Shown here: in pieces, positions 34,901-45,005 of the stretch | Numbering within the stretch: position 1 is the stretch's first letter | How the letters are laid out: each line of letters begins with the position of its first letter | NCBI GenBank assembly: GCA_020160755.1 | Contig: JAIUPN010000004.1 | Span: 248,001 to 312,000, forward strand | Direction of reading: 5' to 3' | From: Pseudomonadota bacterium | Lineage (GTDB): Bacteria > Pseudomonadota > Alphaproteobacteria > Sphingomonadales > Sphingomonadaceae | DNA length: 64,000 nucleotides | Position numbers and translations under genes: made by a program | The notes under the pieces: model-generated | The model's database searches: none | Told to the model about the DNA's origin: nothing | Seen by the model: only the letters and a program-made list of their open reading frames with translations

Positions 34901-36319
34901 TCAGGGTTCGCCCAGAAAGGTCGCGAGCGGCGCGTCGAAGGGCGGCGCCTTTCCTGCGGTTTCGGCAAGGTCCATCCGAAAAAAGGCGTTCTGGACATAG
35001 CGGATGCCCGCCCAGCGCAGCGGCTCGACCTCCCAGTTCGGCGCCTGCGGGCGTAGGTAGGGCGCGTGCGGATCGGGCGGCGCGCCGGTGACCAGCCCGG
35101 CGAGCGCGCGGGCCGAGATCGCGCTCGTGATGACGCCGTGCCCGGTATAGCCATAGGCGTGGCCAATCCGGCGATTGCTGTCGAAATGCACCGTCGGCAG
35201 CCAGTCGCGCGGCACGCCCAGATAGCCCGCCCATTGGTGGGTGAACTCGACGCCCTCAAGTGATGGCCACCATTCGAGCAGCCGGTCGCGGATCCAGCCG
35301 AAATTGGCGTTCTCGCGTAGCGCGGCCTCGCTCATGTCGGAGCCGTAACGATAAGGCGCGCCGCGACTGCCGAACAGGATGCGCCCGTCGGCGGTGCGCG
35401 TCAGATAGTTGGTCGTGTGGACATAGGAGCTGAGGCACTCGCCGCCGGCCCAGCCGACCTGGCCCCACTGGCCGGCGGTGAGCGGCACAGTGAGCATGAT
35501 CGTCGAGGCCATCGGGATCAGCCGGCGGCGATAATCGGGCAGGCCGGTCAGAAACGCCTCGCCGCCGAGCAGGACTGCGCGCCGCGCGCGCAGCGTGCCG
35601 CCGGTGGTGACGAGCGCGGGCTGCATTCCGGCGCTGGTCTGCAGCACTTCGGTTCCTTAATAAATGCGCACGCCGCGCCGTTCGAGCGCCCGCGCAAGTC
35701 CGCGCACCAGCCGGCCGGGGTGGATCGTGCCGCCGACGCGCAGCCGCAGCGCGCCATGCACGTCGGTCGCATGCACCGCCTCATGCGCCTGCCCGGCGTC
35801 GAGCAGCTCGCAGACATCGGCCATGCCGAGCCTTGCATAGGCGTCGTACGATTGTTGGAGCGAGGGGACTTGCCCGGCGCTGCGGGCGAGAGTGAGGACG
35901 CCGACCGGGTTGAAATGCGCGTCGATGCCTTCCTGTTCGCAGATGCGCCCGACTTCGTCGACCATCGCCTGCTGCGCGAACAGTATCGCGCGCGCAGTCT
36001 CGGCGCCGAAGCGGCGGGTGAGCGCGGCGGGGTTGATCGGAAAGCGCGGCGAGCACCAGCCGCCGTTGCGCCCCGAGGCGCCGAAGCCGCAGAACTGCCG
36101 CTCGACGATCGCGATCGACAGCGTCGGCTCGGCCTGCAACAGAAACCAAGCGGTCCACAGCCCCGAAAAGCCGCCGCCCAATATCGCGACGTCCACCGTC
36201 TCGTCGCTCGTCAGCGCCGGGCGCGGTGTCAGGTCGTCGCCGCAGCTCGCGAGCCAGTAGCTGCCGATCGCGTCGGGGGAAACCGGATCGGTGCCTGCGG
36301 TTTCGCCGATCGGTGCCAT
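34901..36319 (-). pseudogene. FAD-dependent amino-acid/amine oxidoreductase interrupted by in-frame TAA
   Basis: The N-terminal half (36319 to 35657) has an FAD Rossmann motif (VAILGGGFSGLWTAW), FGASGRNGGW and GTIHPGRLVRGLARAL. The C-terminal half (from 35656 down) contains TTGGTLRARRAVLLGGEAF, TRTADGRILFGSRGAPY and YGYTGHGV, as in DAO-family oxidases such as gamma-glutamylputrescine oxidase-like enzymes. Both halves are in the same frame, separated only by one TAA at 35659-35657 between RRGVRIY and GTEVLQTSAG. One substitution (for example GAA to TAA) explains it. It is the last gene of the acylase operon, 18 bases after the previous stop. Recent inactivation, readthrough or a sequencing error are all possible. 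Confidence 0.88.
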
Positions 36320-36337
36320 GCCCGGTTCCGTGTCGTT

Positions 36338-38779
36338 CTAGCGGCCGACCGGCCGATATTCGATCGTCATCCTCGACACCGCATTCTTGCGAAACTGTTC
36401 GGGCGCGAGTTCGATCTTTTTGAGCTCGTTGGTCTCGTGCATCATCGTCTGGTCGGCGAGGTTCGGATTGCCCCGGCCCTTGGGGTCGATGAACAGATTC
36501 TGTCCGCCCGCGTCGATCACCGAATAGAGCGCGCGCCGGTCGCGGGCGATCTCCATCAGCCCGACCCAGCTTTCGCCTCCATTGTGGGGTGCCATCGTCG
36601 GGCCGAGGCGGAGGACCGCCGACAGGCGATGCTCGGGATAATCCTCGGCCATTTGCGGGCGGTCGGGCGTTTCGAGCGAGGCGTCGAAATATTTCCAGAA
36701 GATCGGCTGCTTCCACTCGGCCATATCCTTGCCGGGAAAGCGCGCTCTGACCTCGGCCAGCGTCGCCTTGATCGTGTCGATCATCACCGCGGTCCGGTCG
36801 CGGCCGCCGAAATAGTCGAGCGCCAGCGGCGCCCCCGCCGCATCGCCCTGAAAGGCGCGGAGCAGCAGGCTCGACTGATAGGTCAGGTAGCGGTCTGCGT
36901 CGATCTTGTGCCACCAGTCGCCCATATCGTCGCCGAAGATCATCCGCGGCGCGACCTGCAGCCAGGCGCGATAAAGGGTGAGGCCGGGATTGTCGTATCG
37001 CTGGTCGCTGTCGCGGTCGCGATACAGGCCGTCGAAGCCCAGCATATATTCGCCCGCGCGCTTGACCTCGGCGTCGTCGCTCGTCTCGATCGCCTTGCGG
37101 ATATATGGCGCGAAAAAGTCGGGCGCGGCCTGATTGCGATCGACCGCGCCCAGCGCGTTGAAGATCTTGCCGTTGAACTCGCGCATATCGAGCAGGGTCA
37201 GCGACTGGCCGTTCTTCGCGAGCCGGTCGCCGAGCCAGGTGCGGAAGGTCGCGCCGATCCGGGCGTTGTCGCCCTCCTGCGACCAGCCCGTCGCCTTGCT
37301 GTTCCATGACATGAAATATTGCTGCCGCGGATTGATCATCTGCGGCTTTTCGGCGGGGGTCAGAAAGCCGGTCCAGTCATATTCGCCCGTCCCCGGCGTC
37401 GGCAGGCGCGGATCGACGCCCGCGGCCTTCTTGGGCAGCGCGCCCGCCTCGAAATAGGCGATCGTGCCGTCCTCGCCGCCATAGCAGGCGCCGAGATTCC
37501 AGCCGAGCCGGTCGACGCCCTTTTCCTTGAATTCGGTCAGGCTCTTCGCGCGGCCCATTTCGGCGAAGGCGACCCATGTGTCGAGTTCGCGCCCGTGGAC
37601 GCCCATCTGCTGCGAATAGGCGGTGCCATTGTCGACGTCCCACGCGATCACCGGTCCGTGGATCGTCCACGCGACCTCGTGCGTCACGGGCGCTCCGTCC
37701 TTGACCCGGAAGGTCTCGGTGCGGTGCTCCATCTTCTTCCACGCACCCTTGTACCAGTACTCGTATCGGTTCCTGGGGTTCAGCTTTTCGGCGAAGGTCG
37801 TGCCGGCCTCGCTGCTCCCTGACACGAGCAGCCAGCCATGCTGCGCACCGCGCCCCATCGTCGGCACGCCCCAGCCGGTCGAACCGAAGCCCGCATTGTC
37901 GAAGCCGCCGCCGTGCAGGTGGATTTCGGGGCCATCGGCGGTCGCCTCGAGCATCAGGACATTTCCGCTCGCCGATTTTTCGGGACCGATCACCAGACAG
38001 CGGCTCGCGCCCTTGACCGGAAGCCGCGGTGCGGTCTGCCCGGCGGCCGAGCCGACGTCGCGGCTTTTCGGGAGCTGGGCGGCAGACTGGACCGGCGCGG
38101 GAACCGGGCGCGCAGGCGCGCGGTCGTCGCCCGCCGGGATCGTCGTCGGAGAATCGGGGTCGGAGATCGGCACGACATCGTTGAAGATTTGCCAGGCCTT
38201 GTCGGCGCCATAGCGGTCGGTCATCGCCTTCAGAAATTCGAGATTGCGGATCTCGTAAGTGTCGCGGCCGAGCGGTGCGGCGGCGATCAGCGCGAGATAT
38301 TCGGTGAGCGCCCAGCGGGTCGGCTTGATCCCCCAGCGGATGAATTCGAGCGGGGTCAGCTTCTCGGGATCGGCGTTCACCTCGTCGATGCGCTGGTTGA
38401 TGCCGTCGATCATGCCGCGGATCATCTTCTGATGCTCGGGCGCGAGCGCGCGATAGCGCGTCATCAATTCGGCATCGGACAGCTTGCGGCCGCGCATCAT
38501 CTTGTCGGTGTCGAGTGCCGATGGACCCACCAGCTCGGCGCGGCGGCCCTGCGTATTGTGGCGCGCGAGTTCCATCGCGGCGAGGCGGTCGTGCGCGATC
38601 GCATAGCCCGCGCCGAACATCACCGCGTCCGACGTTTCGCCTTCGACGTGCGGGACGCCGAAACTGTCGCGATAGATGGCGACCTTTTCCGCCGCGTTCC
38701 CCTGCGCCAGCGCGGCGGGCGAGGCCGCGACCAGCAATGCGGCGGAACTCCAGAGCAGGGCGGCAGTCGAACGGCGCAT
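36338..38779 (-). CDS. Penicillin-acylase-family N-terminal-nucleophile hydrolase
   Basis: This 813-residue secreted Ntn hydrolase cleaves amide bonds of N-acylated compounds. The signal peptide ends PAALAQG. The alpha-chain region has the family start (VAIYRDSFGVPHVEGET, GYAIAHDRLAAMELARHNTQGR). Processing probably occurs before the Ser in VKGASRCLV; most relatives have Ser-Asn-Ala there, so Ser-Arg-Cys is unusual. Later landmarks are THEVAWTIHGPV, ATGWSQEGDNARIG and GRGNPNLADQTMMHET. The ATG at 38779 has GGGGAGA upstream. It lies 22 bases after the M20 gene in the TonB-AbgT-M20-acylase run. Confidence 0.9.
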   Translation of the reverse strand: MRRSTAALLWSSAALLVAASPAALAQGNAAEKVAIYRDSFGVPHVEGETSDAVMFGAGYAIAHDRLAAMELARHNTQGRRAELVGPSALDTDKMMRGRKLSDAELMTRYRALAPEHQKMIRGMIDGINQRIDEVNADPEKLTPLEFIRWGIKPTRWALTEYLALIAAAPLGRDTYEIRNLEFLKAMTDRYGADKAWQIFNDVVPISDPDSPTTIPAGDDRAPARPVPAPVQSAAQLPKSRDVGSAAGQTAPRLPVKGASRCLVIGPEKSASGNVLMLEATADGPEIHLHGGGFDNAGFGSTGWGVPTMGRGAQHGWLLVSGSSEAGTTFAEKLNPRNRYEYWYKGAWKKMEHRTETFRVKDGAPVTHEVAWTIHGPVIAWDVDNGTAYSQQMGVHGRELDTWVAFAEMGRAKSLTEFKEKGVDRLGWNLGACYGGEDGTIAYFEAGALPKKAAGVDPRLPTPGTGEYDWTGFLTPAEKPQMINPRQQYFMSWNSKATGWSQEGDNARIGATFRTWLGDRLAKNGQSLTLLDMREFNGKIFNALGAVDRNQAAPDFFAPYIRKAIETSDDAEVKRAGEYMLGFDGLYRDRDSDQRYDNPGLTLYRAWLQVAPRMIFGDDMGDWWHKIDADRYLTYQSSLLLRAFQGDAAGAPLALDYFGGRDRTAVMIDTIKATLAEVRARFPGKDMAEWKQPIFWKYFDASLETPDRPQMAEDYPEHRLSAVLRLGPTMAPHNGGESWVGLMEIARDRRALYSVIDAGGQNLFIDPKGRGNPNLADQTMMHETNELKKIELAPEQFRKNAVSRMTIEYRPVGR

Positions 38780-38801
38780 CGGAAAAATCTCCCCGGACAG
38801 T

Positions 38802-39998
38802 CTATTTCGGCAGGAATGCCTCGGCCAATGCGACCCACAGCGCCGCACCTGTCGGCGAAATGCTGTCGTCATAGGCGTAGTGCGAATTGTGGAGCATCAC
38901 CGACCCCGGCCCTTCGTCGCCATTGCCGAGGAGCAGGAAGCAGCCGGGAACGACATCGAGATAGCGCGCGAAATCCTCGCCCCCCATGCCCGGCACGTCG
39001 AGGTCGACGAAGCGGTCGGCGCCGACGATGCCGATCGCGATGTCGCGGACGCGCGCGTAGAGATTGGCGGGGTTGTGCAGGGCAGGGTAGCCGCGTTCGT
39101 AGTGCAGCTCTGCCTTCGCGCCGAATGATGACGCGACGCCCGTCACGATCTCGCGCAGCCGCCGCTCGGTCGCGCCTTGGCTCGTCTTTGACAATGTGCG
39201 GACGGTGCCGCCCATGCGCGCCTCGTCGGCGATGATGTTGAACGCTGTACCCGCCTCGACCTTGCAGATCGATACGACAACGGCGTCCATCGGATCGGCA
39301 TTGCGCGCGACGATGCTCTGTACCGCGACGATGATATGCGCCGCGACCAGCACGGGGTCGACGGTAAGATGCGGCCGCGCCGCGTGCCCGCCCTTGCCGG
39401 TGACGACGATCTCGAACTTGTCGGCGGCAGCGTAGAGCGCGCCCGCGCGTCCCGCGAGCTTGCCCGCGGCGATCCCGGGACGATTGTGAATGCCGAAGAT
39501 CGCCTCCATCGGAAAACGCTCGAACAATCCGTCGCGGATCATGGCGCTGGCGCCGCCGTCGGGGTCACCGCCGGGCCCCTGATAGCCAAGCGATTCCTCG
39601 GCGGGCTGGAAGATCAGGTGGACCGCGCCGTCGAAATTGCGCGTCGCGGCGAGCTGCTTCGCGGCGCCGAGCAGCATCGTCGTATGCCCGTCATGACCGC
39701 ACGCGTGCATCACTCCGGGCGTGCAGGATTTATGGTCGGACTCGGTGAGTTCGGTCATCGGAAGCGCGTCGATGTCGGCGCGGATGCCGATCGCGCGGTC
39801 CGACTGGCCGGCGCGGATCGTCGCGACGATCCCGGTGCCGCCGATCCCGGTATGGACCTCGTCGACGCCGAATTCGGCAAGCAGGTCGAGGATGAAGCGG
39901 CTGGTGCCCCGTTCGTGGAAGCCGAGCTCGGGATGCCGGTGGATATGCCGGCGCCAGGCGGTCATGTCGGCTTCGAGTGATGTCAGGTCAACAGACAT
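38802..39998 (-). CDS. M20 family amidohydrolase (peptidase M20D)
   Basis: This 398-residue binuclear metal enzyme hydrolyses N-acyl-amino acids or similar amides. Metal-binding motifs are HACGHDGHTTML, FQPAEE with the catalytic Glu, and the His of FGIHNRPG. The dimerisation domain includes GKGGHAARPHLTVDP, and the last metal His is in VMLHNSHYAYDD. It has AGGAGG nine bases before the ATG. Its position between an AbgT transporter and a penicillin-acylase-family enzyme points to stepwise hydrolysis of an imported N-acyl or aminobenzoyl-type compound. Confidence 0.94.
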   Translation of the reverse strand: MSVDLTSLEADMTAWRRHIHRHPELGFHERGTSRFILDLLAEFGVDEVHTGIGGTGIVATIRAGQSDRAIGIRADIDALPMTELTESDHKSCTPGVMHACGHDGHTTMLLGAAKQLAATRNFDGAVHLIFQPAEESLGYQGPGGDPDGGASAMIRDGLFERFPMEAIFGIHNRPGIAAGKLAGRAGALYAAADKFEIVVTGKGGHAARPHLTVDPVLVAAHIIVAVQSIVARNADPMDAVVVSICKVEAGTAFNIIADEARMGGTVRTLSKTSQGATERRLREIVTGVASSFGAKAELHYERGYPALHNPANLYARVRDIAIGIVGADRFVDLDVPGMGGEDFARYLDVVPGCFLLLGNGDEGPGSVMLHNSHYAYDDSISPTGAALWVALAEAFLPK

Positions 39999-40112
39999 GG
40001 GGACGCACCTCCTGGCGCAGCGGCAGAGTCAGGCTAGGGGCGGGGCGCTGCCGACCCCAATGCTCATTGGACATGGTTGCATGTCGCGCGGCGAAATAGG
40101 TCATCTTCTTCC

Positions 40113-41720
40113 TCACTGTACGGCGTGCGCCGCGACCTGATAGAAGACCTGCGCGTGCGGGCCGAGAGGAAGATCGAATACGACCCACGCGACGACCATC
40201 ATGATCCCCGTCGCCATGAAACAGAGCGCATAGGGCAGCATCAGCGCGAGCAGCGACCCAACCCCCATCGACTTGTCCCACCGCTGGCAAAAGACGAGGA
40301 CGAGCGGGAAATAGCTCATCAGCGGGGTCATGATATTGGTGTAGCTGTCGCCCATGCGATAGGCGGCGGTCGTCATTTCGGGGCTGATGCCGAGCAGCAT
40401 GAACATCGGCACGACGACCGACGACAGCACGCTCCATTTCGCGGTCGATGATCCGATGAAAAGGTCCATCAAGGACGACAGCAGCAGCACGCAGACGAGC
40501 AGCAGCGCCGGGGGCAGGTTCATGCCCTGCAATTTCTCCGCCCCGCCGATCGCGAGGATCGGTCCGATCCCCGACCAGTTGAACATCGCCACGAAATGCG
40601 CGGCGAAAAAGACGAAGACCAGATAGGGCGCGATTGTCTTCACGCCCTCGCGCATCATCGCGATCACGTCGTTCGAATTCTTGACCGTGCCGACGGCGCG
40701 CCCGAAGACGACGCCGGTGAGCAGGAACAGCAGGAACAGCGCCGCGATCATCGAGGCGTAGAGCGGCTGCAGGCGGATCGGGCCCTCGGCGTCCTGGTCG
40801 ATGAAGGGCGTGTAGCCGGGCCACAGGCAAAGCGCGGCGAACAAAGCGGTGACCAGCAGCGCGGCGATGCCGGCGTGGCGGAGCCCCCTCCGCTCGGCGC
40901 CGCCAAGCTCGCCCTTTTCGAGATCGGCGCGAAGCTCCTCGTCGACCTCCTCGTTCCACGTTCCGAGCCGCGGTTCGACCACCTTGTCGGTGATGAACCA
41001 GATGATTGGTGTGAAGAAAACGACGATGCCGAGGATGAAATACCAGTTGCCGAGCGGGTTCATCGTCCAGCCGGGCTCGACGATCCGGGCGGCTTCCTGC
41101 GTGAAGCCGAACAACAGCACGTCGAGCTGACCGGGCATGATGTTGCCGGCATAGCCTCCCGACACTGCGGCTAGCGCGGCGGCGATACCCGCTAGCGGGT
41201 GGCGCCCGACCGATGCGAACAGGATCGCCGCCATCGGGATCAGCACGACATAGGCGGCGTCGGCCGCGTGGTGCGACACCATGCCCACCACCGCGATGAT
41301 CGGCGTCATGTATCGGCGCGGGGTATTGCGCAGCGAGCCACGGATCAGCGCGAAGAAGAGCCCCGATCGCTCGGCGACCGCGGCGCCCATCATGATCGTC
41401 AGGATGATACCGAGCGGGGTGAAACTGGCGTAGGTGCGCGGCATTTCGGTAAACAGCCGGGCGATATTCTCGGCCGAGAACAGGTTTGCTGCGCGATAGG
41501 TCAGGACGCCCCCGGCGAGTTCGGCGCCGGCGGGCGCCTCCTTGCCCGAATAGGGCAGCGACGCACTCCACCCGAGGCCCGCGCCGATCGCCGAGACGAT
41601 CATCAGGGCGATGATGAGATAGAGGAAGATGATCGTCGGGTCGGGCAGCAGATTGCCGACGCGCTCGACGACGCCGAGGAAGCCCCGCTGACGTGCGGGG
41701 CGAACGGTTTCGGCACTCAT
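40113..41720 (-). CDS. AbgT family transporter (aminobenzoyl-glutamate type)
   Basis: This is a 535-residue inner-membrane transporter with about 12 helices plus hairpins. It has AbgT signatures such as LPDPTIIFLYLIIALMI at the start, GIILTIMMGAAVAERSGL, GMVSHHAADAAYVVLIP, and the conserved AYRMGDSYTNIMTPLMSYFPLVL. Family members move p-aminobenzoyl-glutamate or export sulfonamides. I use ATG 41720 because AGGAAGG precedes it; a TTG 24 bases upstream is in frame. It follows the TonB receptor by 100 bases and precedes the M20 gene, so import of an amidated substrate is more likely than drug export. Confidence 0.92.
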   Translation of the reverse strand: MSAETVRPARQRGFLGVVERVGNLLPDPTIIFLYLIIALMIVSAIGAGLGWSASLPYSGKEAPAGAELAGGVLTYRAANLFSAENIARLFTEMPRTYASFTPLGIILTIMMGAAVAERSGLFFALIRGSLRNTPRRYMTPIIAVVGMVSHHAADAAYVVLIPMAAILFASVGRHPLAGIAAALAAVSGGYAGNIMPGQLDVLLFGFTQEAARIVEPGWTMNPLGNWYFILGIVVFFTPIIWFITDKVVEPRLGTWNEEVDEELRADLEKGELGGAERRGLRHAGIAALLVTALFAALCLWPGYTPFIDQDAEGPIRLQPLYASMIAALFLLFLLTGVVFGRAVGTVKNSNDVIAMMREGVKTIAPYLVFVFFAAHFVAMFNWSGIGPILAIGGAEKLQGMNLPPALLLVCVLLLSSLMDLFIGSSTAKWSVLSSVVVPMFMLLGISPEMTTAAYRMGDSYTNIMTPLMSYFPLVLVFCQRWDKSMGVGSLLALMLPYALCFMATGIMMVVAWVVFDLPLGPHAQVFYQVAAHAVQ

Positions 41721-41820
41721 TATCGCGCCTTCCTGACTGGCCAAGGGGGCTTCTCCTTCGAAAACGACATGAGGCCCGCGCGCGCGAAAGTCACGCGGGC
41801 CTCATCTGCCTTCGCCAGTC

Positions 41821-44800
41821 TCAGAAGTTCACTTCGAGCCCGGCGCGGATGACGGGACCGAACTGATCGAAACCACCCCCTGACGGATCGATGACCTGGA
41901 CCGATTCCATCACCGGCAGCTTTTTGTTGAAGAGGTTGGTGACGCCGAACGAGAATTTGACTTCCTGCTTCCCGTTCATCGGCAACGTGTAAGACGCCGA
42001 GATGTCGTTGTAGAAGCGCGACCCCGTCCGGTCGGGCGACAGAAGTTCGCGGCTGATCCCCGGCGAGATGTCGGTCAGCGCCTGGCTCGACTGGTACCGC
42101 CCTTGCCAGCCGACCGTCAGGCCCCCGACCGAATAGTTGAGCCCGACGACGCCCTTGTATTTGGGGTAGCCATAGAAGCCCTCGAGCACGGTGTAGAGGT
42201 CGGGCCGCGCCTGGAAGGTGAAGGTGCGCAGACGATGCAGATAGGTGAAGGCGATGTTTGCCGAGATGCGGCCGGCGCCGAGCGGGCGGGCATAAAATAG
42301 CTGCGTATCGAGTCCCGAGGTCTGCAGCTTCGATGTGTTCACATAGGTGCTTCGACCGCCGATGATGCTGAAGAAGTTCGGTCCCGGGGTCGTATCGCGG
42401 GTGATCAGCGCGCACAGGTCCGGATCGGGGCCGCCAGCGCGATCGACGCAGTTTTCGGCGATCGCTTGCGGGCTGAGGAAGCTGATCGCATCCTCGATCT
42501 TGATGTCGAACCAGTCGGCCGAAATCTGGAGGCCCGGCAGGAAATTCGGCGTCAGGACGAAGCCGGCGGTCCAGCTGTCCGAAACTTCGGGACGAAGATC
42601 CTGGTTGCCCGACACGATGAACGGTACCCCGATCCCGCCGCTGACCGGGATGAAGCCCGCCGGCCGCCCCAATGCGGCACAGTTGGCGGCGCGATTGGGG
42701 TTTTGGCCGAGATTGGTTTGCGAACAGGGGTCGTTGACGTTGGTCGTCTGGCCCTCGCTCGGCCGGAAGGCCTCGAAGATGTTCGGGGCGCGAATGGCGC
42801 GGCTGAGCGTAGCGCGGAGGCGGAACCCGTCGATCGGCTCCCAGATCGCGCCGGCTTTCCACGACGTCGCTTTGCCGGCATGGCTATAGTCGGCGTGGCG
42901 CACCGCACCCTCGACCGACAGCAGCTTGGCAAAGGGCATATCGGTCAAAATGGGCACGCTCAATTCGCCGAAGAATTCGGTGACATGATAGCCGCCCGAA
43001 TAGTCCTGCGACGACGCCTGATTGGTCACGCCCGCCTTGATCAGCGGATCGGTCGTGCGGCCGTTGCGTTCCTTCCGATATTCGGCGCCGAGCGCGATGC
43101 CGATCGACCCGCCGCCCGGCATGGTCAGGAACTTGCTCGAATCGCCCGAGAGCGAAAAGCCTGCCGTCGTTTGCCGCACGAAGGCGCGGGATACCGTCGT
43201 TGTGCTGACGAAGTCGCGCGCTTCCTGCGAGCTGGCAGTCGAGCCGAAGGGGTTGAACGGCACGCAGGGACCGCTGCCGACGATAGCGGGCCGGACATAG
43301 CCGACCGGCTGCAGCGCCGGGACATCCATGCGGCAGCGTATCTGTCCCGAGCCTGGATCGACCACGGCGTCGAGCGCCGCGCGGAGGTTGGGCAGCAGCA
43401 TGCGGTTGTAACCGGTGAACTTCGCCTTGGTACGGCCATAGGTGCCATAGATGTCGTAGCGGAGATCGGAGAAGCCGGTTTCGAACTCGCCCTTCAGACC
43501 GCCAACGAAGGACAGGCTGTTGCGATCGACCTGGCTATAGCGCAGCCCGACGTCGGTATAGAGGCGATCGAGCGCCAGTGTCGTCGCGCCAGCGGCTAGC
43601 AACTGTTGGCGGAAAGCCTGATTCAGAAAGGCATTCTGTGCGATGTTGATCGGCTGTGCGGCGCGGAGCACGGGCTGCCCCCGTCCATAACTCGACGTAT
43701 TGTTATAGTCGGCGCCGAAATAGGCCCGCACAGTGTCGCTGAAATCGAAATGGGTGCTGAGGTTGAGGTTGTAGCGCTCGATATCCGGAACGATTGAAAT
43801 CGAATCGTCGAAGCGGAAACAGGCCGGGCCGCAATTGTCGAACTTCCCGAACAGGCTGCCGTCGGTGAAAAGCGGAGTCGGTGCGCGGCGCGGCGTGCCG
43901 TCGTCGTTGAAGACGAAAGCACCAAGGCCTCCGGTGTCTCCGCGAAGCCCCACGGCCCCATACCCCGAATATTGGAACGCTTCGCCGCCGGGCACGATGA
44001 TATAGTCCGGAATGCCGTCGTTCGGGCCGGTATCGGCCGGGTTGATCATCGCGACATTGTTCCGCATGTCGGCCTGCCGCGGGGTGATTTCCTTCACCTT
44101 CGTATAATCGGCCGCCAGGGTGATGTTGCCGCGGCCCTCGGCGAAATTCTTGCCCGCCACAAGGCTCCCGCCATAAGTGAAACCTTCGGATCCGCGGGCC
44201 GGCTGCGACCCGTTGAAGGACAGGCGGACGCCGTCGAAATCGTCCTTGGTGATGATGTTCACAACGCCCGAGACTGCGTCCGAGCCATAGATGGCCGACG
44301 CGCCGCCGGTGATGATCTCGATCCGTTCGATCAAATTGGGGTTGATCGAATTGAGGTCGAGGGCTGCGCTGTCGGTGGCACCCGCGACACGGCGTTTGCC
44401 GTTGACGAGGGTCAGCGTGCGGTTCGACCCGAGGTTGCGCAGATCGACGACCGCGAGGCCGCCGCTATTCTCGCCGCGCGAGCCCGAAGCACCGCTTTGC
44501 TGGCTCTGCTGCATGCTGCCCGAAAAGCCGATGGCGGGCTGCTGGGCGAGGGCACGGCCGATGTCGAACTGCGCATTGTTGTTGTCGAGCGTTTCGGAGC
44601 TCACCACGCCTACCGGCGTCGGAAGATCGAGCACGGGGCGGCCGATGCGCGACCCCGTTACGACGATGTCGCTGGCGCCCTCCGTCGCGGTACCCTCGTC
44701 CGGTGCGGGTGCGTCCTGTGCCTGCGCGGTGCCCGCCACGCCCGTCAGCCCTGCAAAGAGGGAAATCGCGAGAAGCGATGTGGAAATCTTGAACTTGCTG

Positions 44801-44826
44801 CTCTCCGTTGCCGGTCCCTGGATCAT
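41821..44826 (-). CDS. TonB-dependent receptor (1001 aa) of the acylase operon
   Basis: This is an outer-membrane TonB-gated importer. The signal peptide ends GTAQAQD and is followed by a TonB-box-like DIVVTGSRIGRPVL. The plug has VVDLRNLGSNRTLTLVNGKRRV, IERIEIITGGASAIYGSDAVSGVVN, typical of the larger sphingomonad and Xanthomonas receptors. A long barrel follows, with WKAGAIWEPIDGFRLRATLS, and the C-terminus ends in Phe. It is the first gene of the minus-strand run TonB-AbgT-M20-acylase-oxidoreductase and is preceded by a LysR gene on the same strand. Confidence 0.94.
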   Translation of the reverse strand: MIQGPATESSKFKISTSLLAISLFAGLTGVAGTAQAQDAPAPDEGTATEGASDIVVTGSRIGRPVLDLPTPVGVVSSETLDNNNAQFDIGRALAQQPAIGFSGSMQQSQQSGASGSRGENSGGLAVVDLRNLGSNRTLTLVNGKRRVAGATDSAALDLNSINPNLIERIEIITGGASAIYGSDAVSGVVNIITKDDFDGVRLSFNGSQPARGSEGFTYGGSLVAGKNFAEGRGNITLAADYTKVKEITPRQADMRNNVAMINPADTGPNDGIPDYIIVPGGEAFQYSGYGAVGLRGDTGGLGAFVFNDDGTPRRAPTPLFTDGSLFGKFDNCGPACFRFDDSISIVPDIERYNLNLSTHFDFSDTVRAYFGADYNNTSSYGRGQPVLRAAQPINIAQNAFLNQAFRQQLLAAGATTLALDRLYTDVGLRYSQVDRNSLSFVGGLKGEFETGFSDLRYDIYGTYGRTKAKFTGYNRMLLPNLRAALDAVVDPGSGQIRCRMDVPALQPVGYVRPAIVGSGPCVPFNPFGSTASSQEARDFVSTTTVSRAFVRQTTAGFSLSGDSSKFLTMPGGGSIGIALGAEYRKERNGRTTDPLIKAGVTNQASSQDYSGGYHVTEFFGELSVPILTDMPFAKLLSVEGAVRHADYSHAGKATSWKAGAIWEPIDGFRLRATLSRAIRAPNIFEAFRPSEGQTTNVNDPCSQTNLGQNPNRAANCAALGRPAGFIPVSGGIGVPFIVSGNQDLRPEVSDSWTAGFVLTPNFLPGLQISADWFDIKIEDAISFLSPQAIAENCVDRAGGPDPDLCALITRDTTPGPNFFSIIGGRSTYVNTSKLQTSGLDTQLFYARPLGAGRISANIAFTYLHRLRTFTFQARPDLYTVLEGFYGYPKYKGVVGLNYSVGGLTVGWQGRYQSSQALTDISPGISRELLSPDRTGSRFYNDISASYTLPMNGKQEVKFSFGVTNLFNKKLPVMESVQVIDPSGGGFDQFGPVIRAGLEVNF

Positions 44827-45005
44827 TTTTTTTCTCCGCCCTGAACCCTGCCAAAGCCGTCCGTTCGTCGGTTAGTGCATGGGCCCATTCTGTCTATGGA
44901 CATGCGGCCATCGATCCCAATGCCGGTTCGACATAGAATCATTCGTGCGGTGCGAGGGGTGTCTGCGTACTTTTATTACGCGATCGGCGATTGAGGATCC
45001 GGACC

